NCBI GenBank assembly: GCA_013397455.1
Contig: VYZB01000240.1
Span: 972,230 to 1,036,229 of the forward strand
From: Crotophaga sulcirostris
Lineage: Eukaryota > Chordata > Aves > Cuculiformes > Crotophagidae
Length of the DNA: 64,000 nt
Direction of reading: 5' to 3'
The notes under the pieces were generated by a model that was given only the letters and a program-made list of their open reading frames with translations, was not told the origin of the DNA and did no database searches. The position numbers were made by a program, and so were the translations under genes. This document shows positions 38,201 through 50,200 of the stretch, piece after piece. How positions within the stretch are numbered: the stretch's first letter is position 1; each line of letters begins with the position of its first letter.

Positions 38201-41200
38201 GCCTGCACTGCTTGGTCTCATGCTGTGTTACCACTGAATATAAACCTTGTCTTCAAAGAAACTCGCACCTTCGTTTGCTAAACAAAGTTGGAGGGAAAGA
38301 CACAGATCTTCAAAGTTTCAACACAAAGAATTTAATGCTTAGAACATAAAACAGCCGGTGGGGCTGGCTTTGTGCTTCCTTTTCCAGTAGCTTACGGGCA
38401 GCAGGAGAACTCAGCTTCTTTTGCATTGTGCACCATCCCTAGAGACATCTCCCCAATCCTTGAAGGATCACAAGTGCCTAAGCACTCAGAAGAGCGAAAA
38501 AGAGTAGTTAGCATTGCCTGAATTTAACAGAATGCTTCATGAAATGTACAACTCCTCCTTATTCCAAAGGACGTTATCACTTTCCACAGTACTTTCCTGA
38601 ATCAGGGCCTAAAAGCATGCCTGCAGAAGGGAGATGATATTTTGGCAATGTTGTTTTAGCACTGACAGTGCTCAGCTTCTGCTGTCAACTAACTGGCATC
38701 AAGCAGAGCAATCCAAGAGCACCGCTTTCCCTCCCAGGTATTCATATTCCTATTCCTAAGCATCCCTCTGCTACATCTGCAAGGCAAGTCACAATTTTTT
38801 CCTGGAAGCCAGCTATTTGATGAGCCAGGGCATTCTCAGTTCCTTGCCAGCACAAAGGGGAATGTGCTGTTGTACAGCTAGAGGAAAAAAAGGCTTTCAG
38901 AAGTATTACCCCCGGTTCCCAGCACGCGGCAACGAGGTCACATCTAGCTGTGTGTCAGGCAGCCTCAGTAATTCCCAGCTCCACTGCAAAGTGACATTTC
39001 AGCCAAAAAAAACCCTATCATCTTCAGGAAGAAAGGCACCATCAGTACAGATGGATGTTGCATGCTGGCGACAAGTCATGCAGCAGATCCTCCTGAAATA
39101 TGTGCTGCACACGCACAGACGTCTCTTGGAGCGAAGGACTCCAAAAATCCTTAGTCTGAGCTTGAAGTTTTGGACTTAAAAAATGTGATACCAAGAAGCA
39201 TAAATTTCTGATAGCAATTTCTTGGACTGGGGAGTTTTCAAACCTGTTAGACAACCTCAAGCAGTACCAAGACACTTTCTGTTGCTTTAACCTTTAGCTT
39301 TAGCACCATTTACACGCTGGAGAGGTTACATCTCAAATGAGGCAAAATATCATGAAGCTAGGAGCCTCTCCATTGCATTAGTTACCTGAGGAGTAAGAAA
39401 TTATGTTGAGTATTTCACAGGGATTTCTGAACTGAGTGTTCCAGAAGAAAACATTGGTAGTTCAGAGTTTCCAAACAAGTCCACTAACCGGTATCTTACA
39501 TTTTAATTTCAGCAAGAGACTGTATTCTAATGATATGGTTTTGACTATGAAAATCATGACCTGCACGAATTTATACAGACCTTCCTGGCTTTGTCTTCAG
39601 TGACTGCTTAAAAAAAAACAAAAAAAAAACCCACGCAGTGGTAGAGATTTCAATGCAACTTGAAAACATAACATCACCTGTAACTTCAGTTTGCTAATCA
39701 GTATTAATAGTCATCAACTCCACAATCGCTCTAATGAGAATTTATAATTTCAGGGCCTTCGGAAAACACCGCATGGCGCAAGAGGACCCCATGCCAGCTA
39801 AATAACAATAAGTGATAGGGCAAAGTGCTAAGTTCATTGGAAGCCACTGTCTCCAGAACCAGAAAGGCAAGCAGCTAATTAAAACATTGTGTGGGAGCCT
39901 GCATGAGGTGTAAGAGAGCGCTGGGCCACAACAGGCTTTGGCTGCGTGCCCGCGTACAGAAACACACTATTTAAAGCAACAACAGTTTTGAGAAGCAATG
40001 TAACATTCGTATCTCCTCAGCCTACTCCAGAAAAGCCACCCCCTTCCTCAGCGTTTTATAAGCGGTCGTCTTTATAGAAGTCGCCATGGGTTTCCAATTT
40101 TCTTGTTTGACTCAAAGGATTATTTTAGATTTCAGAGGTCAGAGACTAATCAGGGCAGGAGAAACAAAAACAAATGAAAACCACTGATCCTTTAGGCCAC
40201 ATCTAAAGATCAAAAAAGAAAATCAGCTTACGAAACAAACCATTTGCTTCATTATTCTTCTCGTGGGGAGGCCAGACTTCAAAAAAGGTGGGGATCTGGG
40301 CAAAATGCAGAATATACTCTTAGAAATGTGTACCCCTGTGGGTGAGATGGACATCCAGGCTGTGCACAGGACACTTGTGAACGCGCTTGCACTTGGGCAG
40401 GGACAGTTGCCTGGCTATCATACAACTGCTCCCCTTCCAGTAGTACTTACCGATCGATACTCATAATAGATTTTATCATATTCATAGCCTCCAATTGTGA
40501 TTTCTGGAATGAAGATAGGGAGGGATGTAGGATCCAGCACTCCACCTTTGTCTTGCACACTAAAGGGAAAGAAAGAAGGAAAAGAAAGAAAAGGAGCAGT
40601 TAGTCCACATCCTGCCCCACAGCAACATCAATTCCGAGTTCAATCAAATATTACAGAACTGCTTTTCTGTTAAAAAATACTTCCAGAGGTTTTGGTTATT
40701 TTCTGGTTATGAAGAATATATTGTCCTTTTCCTCACATAGCTACTGTGTTTTTTCCTCCCTCCCCTAGTCTCTAGCTCGTTCCTGCTCCAACTTTTCCTT
40801 GCTTCTCCATTCCCTCCCACAGGTTTTTCCTCCCTGGAGATGCTCTGTCATTCCTGGGAGCATTCTCCATAAAGTACCTCTAGCGTTTTCCTTTCATATA
40901 TAAGCAAGGTTAAACCAGTGGTTTTCTTGAATCCCACAAACTATCTTGCTTATATGGACACACTTTTATGGACTTCATTTAACTGCCTCCCATTCAATTA
41001 GTTTTCACAAATGAACCCTCACAAGGATTAAAGTAAGGTGGTGCTCTTCCCCAAATTCCCATGCTAAATGGATCAACGCTGAGGCAACCACAGAGTTTGG
41101 AAGCAGGCAGCACCTCTAACGTCCTGCCTGGGTGGAACCAGGGAAGCTTGCTGCAGCAGCTGTAACAAAAGATACCAGGATCCACCAAAAATCCGTGCTG

Positions 41201-44200
41201 CACTTTCAAATACCCCACGTTTAAAATGTCTGAGAAACTGCTAGAAAGACACCTCCTGAATACGGCTGTTACACACAGAGCAACAGTGCCACCTGCACTT
41301 CTTTGGGGAAAAATACATCCACTTGCAGTGGACAGTGACCAAATTCTAAACTCAACACTTGAAACTCTGCAAATTGTGTTGTTTACAATGAATTGTGTTT
41401 CTTTACAAATAATTACAGACACATAAAGCATATGGCCTGAGCAAAGCAAAGTTAATCATGTTTAAACAAATGATTTTTTCCCCCAAATCACAAATTTTGG
41501 GACCTTACCTCACAGTACTGAACAGTTGCAACAAGTAAACTAGTCTGCTAGCATATCCTGACACACACACTGTAAATTATCCTACTACAGACCAATTAGT
41601 AAGGAAATACAACAATCTAATAAGAGATGAGATAGAAGAAGGTAAGGATAAATGCCCTTTTACAGGACCAGGACAAACACCAAAGATGCTTCCTCTAAAC
41701 TACTATGTTACCTGCCTTTACATACTGCGTATTTTGCATGCTGGAAGCCAGGAAAACAAGCCCTGCATTGCCTTCTCACCAACACAGCAAGAGCTCTTTT
41801 CATGACATGCTAGCATCAGTCTCCTGGGGGCCACTCCAGGACAGCTTGGAATAACCAAGTTGGGATGGAAAGGCTTGCCCAAAACAGTGATCTGATGATG
41901 CAACTGGTTTTATTCCTGAATGCCACCATATTTCAGGAAGAGCACTTTGCACCCACTCAGTCTCCTCTCTTGGGGTTCTGCTGAGAGGAATCAGCTCTAG
42001 TAACACTGCTAATTAACCTGGAACTAAAATAAACTGACTCCAGCAGAAAGCAGCCCTTCAGGTACTGTCTCTTCACTCTGCAATCCATCCTGCAGCCACA
42101 CTTGTCATCAGCACCAATCCTATGAGTTTCCATCTGCATGACGAATGGTGGTCAAGACAGCAAGGTAAGGGGTTTGATCTGAACAGGACCACCTGCAGGC
42201 AATGTCTAAAGACCTTGCTGAGCTCAGGCTTAACAGCACAGGCTGTGAAAAATTCACTAATATATTAGTGAATAAACACCTTCTTCACACAGAAACAGGA
42301 GAGCCTGCTCTCTGCCAAGTAGCAGTAGGCACTTGGGACCTTACAAGTCCATAGGAGAAAGATAAAATTTGCCTAGGCATATGTGAAGTATAACTTGATA
42401 CACATAAACCGAGTCCAGCAGCCAAGCCATCTGCAGTTAAGCCATTCTTTCATGAATCTCAGCCGAACAGCAAATGTAGAGGACAATTCCCAGGCACAAG
42501 TTATTTTAGTTAGTGGCCAAGATGGAAAATCTGCTGCTCTTAAAACATCTTTGCTCTCACAGCAACTGCCTCCAAAGAAACCACTGCACAACCAAAGAAA
42601 TGCAAACCTAATGTTACCAGTGAGGGCTTCTCCAGCTTCAGCTCTGCTCTCTACATTAAGAAATAGCTTTGAATACCATCTAAAAGCACCACCCAAAGAC
42701 ACCTGCCACAACATCGCCTTTAACCACAAAACCACATTTGCTTGCCAGAACTAATTCACTGCTCAGCAGGAAGCATATAAAGGCATCTTTTATGTTTCCT
42801 TAGTTTTCTCTCTCTTCCTCAGCACAGAATTATCACTATTTATTATCTCCTGGCACTTAAGGCTATTTTCTTGAAGCAGCTCTCGTGATGCAGCAGGACA
42901 GCCTTGCAACCTACCCCTAAGATTACGTGACATTTCAAGCTCAACTGAAAGCATGACAGTGAGTGCACAATTCCAGTACTGTAGGAACATCAGATTTTAG
43001 CTAACCATTGTTGCAGTAGTCCATTATCCTATTAGCTAGAGTTCATTCCATTGCTACACAGGAATCACATTCATTGTTACAGCAATACGTAGCTCATCTC
43101 TCCTCCAAAAGCTCTTATTACACAAATACTTCAGGCATTATGTCCAGTACAACGTGCACGAGCAGGTACTGGGGAATCAGGACTGACACATTCCTGCCTC
43201 TCTTCAGAGGACAAAGTCCTGTTTCCCTTACAGGCAGCTTACAGCAAGGACACACACGTTCTTCAGGGAACCTGCAGAAACCTGATGACACACAAGTAAC
43301 TTGGCTGGGTTTTTCCCAGCTTTGTAGGAAACAAAGTCCCAAGATTGCCTACAACAATGAACATTAGAAAGTCTTATGATCTTATTTGCTAAAGGTGCAA
43401 GGTGGGGTAAAGGAAATAGACTTAAAAAAAAAAAAAACAGTCAACCAAACAAAAAGCCCTGCTTGCATAGCCTGAGCTGTGATTTCTCAACAACTGATGC
43501 TGGCATAGTCACAAAAACCGAAGCGACAATAACACGGTATTAGAAAACCACACTTCCTACCTAAAAGCAGTCACCAGCCCAAGAGGCTTAGAGCCAGCGA
43601 TACGAACACATATCAAATTCAATTCTGCACTTATATATGAAGGTAACTTGAGAAATAGAGGAGGTAGACCCCACTGCAAAACAGAAGATTTTATCGCATA
43701 CCTTGAAACTAGTTTCTCACTGACTGGTTACTGTGTTCCAGGTTTGAACCTGAGTGAGTGCGTGCTGTTAATTCCTCTGCTATTCACACCCTTATTACCT
43801 GGGCCAGGGCTCCTCAACCCCTGCTGCTGCCAGCTTCAGCTTCCCTGCCTCCTCTGGGTAAGGGTACAACATGAGTGAGCCAGTCAGCGTGTGATATGCT
43901 CACGATTTTGCCTGTGATCGTGAGAGCAGGTGAAAGGAGAAATGCTCCTGACTCACACCACAGGCACAGAGAGCTGTGTGGGAGAGATGGTTCCTGCACT
44001 CACCTCTTTCTGTCCTGACCTCCTCTGCTCCTGCGTTTATTCAGCAGGCCACACAGCAGGCTATGTCTCCCCCATGTGTCTTTCCTTGCCTGTCACTTCT
44101 TCCTCACCCATTTTCTCCAGAATTTAGCAAAGGCAAAGCAATGACGTACAGACCTCCTTCTGGCAAAGGGACTCCAACTCCAGCATTTGGTAGGGCAGAA

Positions 44201-47200
44201 CAAACATGTCATGGCCAAGGTGAACCACAGCCACTCCCTTGGTGAACAACATTCACTGTGACCGCCAAAAGAAAAAAAAAGCTTTCCAAGAAAAGCAGGT
44301 CGGCGAGAGAAGGGGAGAAGGTGCAACAACAGCTCTTCAAGTCTATAAAAAGCCACTGCAAAGAGGAAATTACAACGAGCTGTTTCAACTGAAGCAAGAG
44401 CGAAGTAAGGTGCTAAAGGAAGTGGTTTTTAATAGTGCCAGAAATTTTACAGTGAATGGTTTATGAGATTTTTGGAGTCTCCATGACAAAAAGTTTCAAA
44501 AACCAAGTCGAATACACCTCTTGCAAGCACTTCTAGCCCTGCTGTTTGAAATCAAACACCACAGACACTCAAGGATGGACATTTCTTCCTGTGACTAAGC
44601 ACTCGTTTTCACTGTGAAACAGAGCTGAAGGGTCACTCACCCTCATTCACTTCCATGGTTCCTCATTGCAATTTAACCAGGCAAAATGTACAGAAGTGAG
44701 TCAAGCACTGGGGTGAGCAACATCTCCAAGATGTTAAGAGAATTGCCAGCTACTGCACATACAAGGTCATTTAGCAACAACCTCAGAATATCTGATGTCC
44801 TGCCAAATACAATACTGAAGGATTTACTACACAGGGTTTTGTGGCATGCTAATAGTTATTAATGAACAAAATTGAACAGATGAGAGTGGCACACTATTTC
44901 ACAGCTAGATCGTGACCAAATAGCAATAGATCCCTTTTTCATAAAGATAAAACAAATGACAATACCTAATTTTTTTAAAATGAAATCAGTGGTGGCTAAA
45001 AAATAGCTCAAAATTTGCCAATACAAAATACATTCTGCTATAGCAAATCCTGAAGGAGGTGCAAGGATGTCACAGATTTAACTGTGGACTTCTCTGATGA
45101 GACAAGTCCAATGCAGTGAGATCTCCCCACCAGCAGCACAGGCAACTTTACACAAAACGCAGCTCTTCATTCCAAAACATTATTCATTTTGCAATGCTTG
45201 CAGACAGACAGATAATTTCACTGGGAAGGGCAGAGATAAAAACATGCTCAAGAGAGCACAGTTGCAATGGAAGAACCCCTTGAGACACTTCAAAAAGCCA
45301 GCAGAATGGTTTCTCTTGGACACAGTGCTTGGGGAGGAAGATGTGGAGGGCATCCCTCCAGTTTACATGCACAATTTAAACCCTTTACCAAGACGTGCCT
45401 TGGTCCTACAACCACTATACTCTCTCCTAGGGCAAGGGAGAGAATACTTGAGGGCAAGGCAGGGAGATAAAAGGTATCATTATGCAACTGATTTTATATG
45501 GGTGTTGCTGACTGGTTTGATTAGCTTCCTTATTTGCATTGCCAAAGCAGTCAGAGGCTCTGCTAGGGTTTCCATGCATTAAACCTTATATATGTGCAAC
45601 GGAAAAGTTCTCCTCACCCTTGACCATCAGTCCCCTTCCCCCAGACAAGCTGGTACAAGCGGAAGGTGGAAGAGGTAAAATTGCCAACAGCCAAGCCAGC
45701 ATCGGATTATGACCACAACACCCTGTCTCCCGCCGCGGTGTCTGGCCAGAACAAGGGGGCTGTGCAAAGTGCTGGGAGGTCAGCAAAGGAAGCAATTGTA
45801 GATGGAAAACCAAATACCTGCTGCAGCCTTGCCGAAAAAACCACGAGAGGGCAGCACCTGCCAGCATATGGAAGTGGTAGCCCAGCAGGAACACCCTAAA
45901 AAAGCCTTTCTGAAAGGAAAAGATCAGTGTGGGCATGGGGCACCTGCAAATCTGCAGAAAGCTGGGAACCACAAGCTCTCTTCTACTTGCACATTGGAAA
46001 AAGTGAGGAAACCATCAGCTTTAAGGCTCAGGAACAAGCACCTGAGTTTGGCATTTGATGCTTCAGGATGCAATTCCGACACTGAAGCTACGCAGCAGAC
46101 TCCTTGTGGTCTCTGGTCTGTACACGTTTGTCTTCTGTCTGGCACTGGGCCTGACACATTTTCAGGACTGAAGTTTGTGCAAGCTGTGATTGGAGACTCA
46201 CGTTTGTCCTGCACTTCTGGAGTCAGCATGAGAAAAGACTATGTCCAAACTTCCACGTTTTTATGAATTTACCAAGGCACTCTTCCCAGGCTGCCCAAAG
46301 GATTGCCCACCATTTCCTCATCCAACTGAGCACAAGCACAGAATTGGCACAGGATCTGGTGTTACACATTTGACCAGTGCCCTAATACCCAGCACCAAAT
46401 GAAGACACAAAGCAGACACTGAGCACATTCGTCATCCCTTGACAATTGTTGACAATGCTGCTCTGAAGGCAAGGGGAAGCAGTGAAACTCAAACCATAAG
46501 AACTTTCGAACTAGCAGTTTGTTGCACTGTAAAATCTTAAGTCTCCCACTCCAATAGAAGAAATAATGTTGCATCAGCTAAAACAAGAGCCTTGTACAGC
46601 AGACCCTCTTGCCCTCCCCCAGGGTTCAAGGACAAATTCAGTCCTTAATGTAACTTATTCCCTTCTACAGCTGTGAAGAATTTTCACATAATCTCTTAAC
46701 ACACTGCTCTTTACTTGTAAGCTTTCCCTTAACTCCCTCCTACACTCTGCAATTAATAATCCTTTCTTAATACCTGTACTAGTGGGAAGCTATAGGAAAA
46801 CAAGCAACTTAACTGTGTTTTCTCTTTCAAAGGAAATCTGATTTTGACAGTTTTGCAGGGTCTAAGTCCTCATACGCTATCCTTTGATTACTACACAAAG
46901 AAACCTCTTCTTAGATACTTAAAGGGCACCCGAATCATGATATGTTTCTCTTAGATGCCATCCAGCACTGCTCTTCTGTGATCTGTCTTCAGCCCTTGAA
47001 AGAAGGGTCATAGAAAAGGAATGATATCTTTAATTTTAGCAGACATCTGAAGTAGCAGCACAGAAAACTAAAAGGCATAGAATACCAGAAGCCTGCAAAA
47101 AAGTTTAACTTACTACTCCAATGCTTGTCACATTAAAGACAAAAATTAGGAGGCAGACATTCAATTTTTGAAAAATTCCTGTGTTTTTCTTAACCTGTGA

Positions 47201-50200
47201 GATAACCTGAAATTAATGAGAAGAATACAGTTCTTAAACTTTCTTTTAAGGGTAGTAACCCTACTCCACTTGCTACATGCACATTCAGTCTAAAGATGAA
47301 GTTCTAGCCAAATGGGAAACCTGTCTCACTTCAGTGCAAGGTTACCCCTATTAAAAGTCTGCCAAGTGAAGACATATTCTTTATACGGAGTTATCCAGAG
47401 TACATTTTGTTCATGCCTTCAGAGCGGCGCTCCTGATGTTTCATCGGCAACATGAGGATAAAAGGTGTGATCTCACTTCCTTACATACACATCAATGGTG
47501 TGGTTCAGCACCTTTTGGAGTTTGGAAGGCTACCTCTCTTGCCAGCATTGCCCTGGACACATCTGCAGCCCTACCAGTAGCACTCCACAGCAGAGCTGGA
47601 GGCCAGATCATCATAGAGTATGTGCAGAGAATTATTATAACCAAATTTGATTCCATTCCAGCAAGGAATTTTCTACTGAGTGTGATCTCTTCATATCCAA
47701 CAGACAGACAAGAATCTTTAAGGGTGTTTTTTTGTTGTTTTCTAATGTTAAATTGCTGTGCTTTACAATCCCCCTTGTTATTATGGGGAGTGAACAGAAC
47801 TGCAATACTTCACTCTGTGAATTATGATTAAATGTTCTATTTAGGATTATTTACTGAGAGTCAGGGAAAAGGAGTAGTCACCCAAGCTTGAGTCTTTTTC
47901 CCCCCGAGACTTTGATGTTCAGTCAGTTTCTTGGCCACTGGAAAGTTTTAAAAATCAGACAACATAAGAAATTAGACTAGTTTTAGAAAATCTAAACAGC
48001 ACCACACATAAAACTTGCTACAAGTGGTGCTGACAGATGCCATGCTGCCAGGATAACAGAGAAACCACCACACATCAAGTGCATAAATGCTCTGTTTTAA
48101 AATGAAATGCCTTTCTGAGATCACCCAGGAACAGAAGTGTTCAGAAAAACACATTCCAAAAACTAAGCACCACAGCTCACAGTGCTTGGGAAATGCCTGG
48201 AGAGTTCTTGTGCTTCATTATTGGAATGGGATCTATTTGTCTGGAGTCTCTTGTCTAAACAATGATCAGTAGTAGAAAAATGCCACATCATATTACAGTG
48301 GCAAGCACCTCTATTACAAAAGCCTGCTCTCACTGCTGACTTCTGACAGAAAAACAAGTCAGAGGGCAAATATAAACACACCTTTAAAAACTCAAGGTTT
48401 TAACCATTTCCCTGAGATCTGATGCCAAGTAATGTTCATTTACTGGAAGATATCTTACTTACTAAAGTCTCAAATGATGGAAAGAAACGTCATCCTGCTC
48501 CAACCATGGCCCCTTGTCAAACTTCAGGTACTCAATGTCTTCAATTACCTGGAATCAGAACATAAAAATCACACTGAGAAGTGATCTGATCAGAACATCA
48601 AAAATCCATGAACACATTCCCCCAAAACAATGAAAAAATCAAAACATATTATTAAATTTTTTTATTTATTTATTAAACAAGTCACTCAGCCAAAAGGTTT
48701 CACTGCTAAAGTTGTATTAGCAATGCAAATGTTTAGAGCTAACATATCATCTCCCAGTCATATCTCCAGAGGTTATGGCCTGGCCATAAGCATTGGGCAG
48801 ACACACGGGGTCCAGCTCTAAGGTTTCTGCTGCTTTGAGCCTTGGTGGCAGGGAATAAATGAGCTGAGAGGTGCCTTGTTTCCAAACTCTTATCTGATCG
48901 AAGACACACTTCCTCAACCTGCTGTTGGGGCTAAAAGGAAGCAATAAGGTGCACCCTACCTCTAAGGCAGAATGAGGAAAAAATGGAAATAAGTCTAAAT
49001 CTAACACCCTTTTGTTGCAAGCAAAACATATTGTGCTACATAAGAAGCCTGGTATGATTTCAAGGTGGCTCACTGGCACAATAATTGAGACAGGCTGAAG
49101 GGCAACGCTACAAACATTGTGGGAAAAGCCTCCCAGTCTTGCTGTGTGTGGTTCACATCACAGACACCGAGGCACATTCTAGGCTGGAAAACTCAAGCAC
49201 ACGTGAAGTAGCTGCACTGACAGAAGTCCAAAGGCTCATGATCTCATTGGGCATCATGACCTACCCATGCGTGCACGCACCCTGAGCAGCAAGGAAAGGT
49301 AAAACTCACAGCTCAGCACCCAGAACCATTCAAAGAAGTAACATCAGCTCAGCAAATCACTCCTCCAGCATCTCCAAACTTATCAACCCCATATGTGAGC
49401 TTCATTTACAGCCTGGTTCCATCACAAAACACAGTTTGTTGCTGGTCCACTGGGTAACTGCTTAACACGAGCCTGAGTTTCTCACACACAACTGACTGAA
49501 TCTGAAGGAAACCTGACCTAGTGCCAGAAGGATGCACTAAACACACATGATGAGGTGGAGACAGTACCTTGAAGCAACTTGGGAAGAAGTGGATTATTAT
49601 AGCTCCAAACATCACTTTTCGGAAGGCTTTTCCAGAAGAAAAGGATAAAGTGATGAGGTCAGGACCGAAATCCTGATGACACATTGTCGATCCATTGACA
49701 ATACGTAAGCAGATGCCAGTAATAAAGTGAGTGATAGAATAATAAATGAAAAATGCTTCTATTCTTTACAGTACATTAAATCCACTATAATTATTCCCTG
49801 AAATCACAGCAGACACTAAATCCCATCTATTACCACTTAAAAGGCAATAAAAAAGCGCTATTACGAAGTAGTTTCGACTATAAAGGTCCACTCTATTCCC
49901 AGTATTAAGTTTTTATGGTAAGAAATAATGGCTTAGCACTATGACTGTGTGATAGTTTTCCTTGAGGCATTTATATTTCTTAAAGACTAATTCAGTCCAC
50001 AAAAAATTAAAAAAAAGCAGCCAACATGACATCACCAAAGCATATTTAAAACCTCAAGCAAGTTTAGATGCTCTTTAACCACTTTTGATGGTTTACAAAG
50101 AGGCAAAGTTGGCAAGGCAGATACTGTAGCTGAGAGCACAGGAAACCTGCGTTTCACATAAAGAAAAAAGCCGAGGGCAAACCCATCTGTTGATGCAAAA

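Larger units (their letters stand above)
26268..40450 (-). other. NDUFA10: NDUFA10 intron 9 (14.2 kb)
   Basis: The intron starts GTAAGT at 40450 and ends CTCTAG at 26268. It holds two plus-oriented CR1 3' ends (27150-27426 and 32092-32500). From 32.5 to 40.4 kb I see no recognisable mobile element and no coding exon. Open frames here are short and show no codon-level or family signal. Confidence 0.85.
40560..48462 (-). other. NDUFA10: NDUFA10 intron 8 (7.9 kb)
   Basis: The intron starts GTAAGT and ends CTTTAG. It contains no recognisable CR1. It has a long purine run on the plus strand beside exon 9 (40562-40596) and a 22-bp palindrome at 42252-42273. Several open frames of 120-160 codons (for example 45097-45582 plus and 40994-41449 minus) resemble no family I know. 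Confidence 0.85.

Noticed and set aside
40994..41449. A 151-codon minus-strand open frame in NDUFA10 intron 8
   Set aside because: Not in frame with a plausible exon of this gene and without resemblance to any known protein; the exon 8-9 junction is already complete without it.
45097..45582. A 161-codon open frame with a hydrophobic segment near its end
   Set aside because: It lies in NDUFA10 intron 8 on the opposite strand. The hydrophobic stretch is the only feature, with no recognisable domain and no exon signals.
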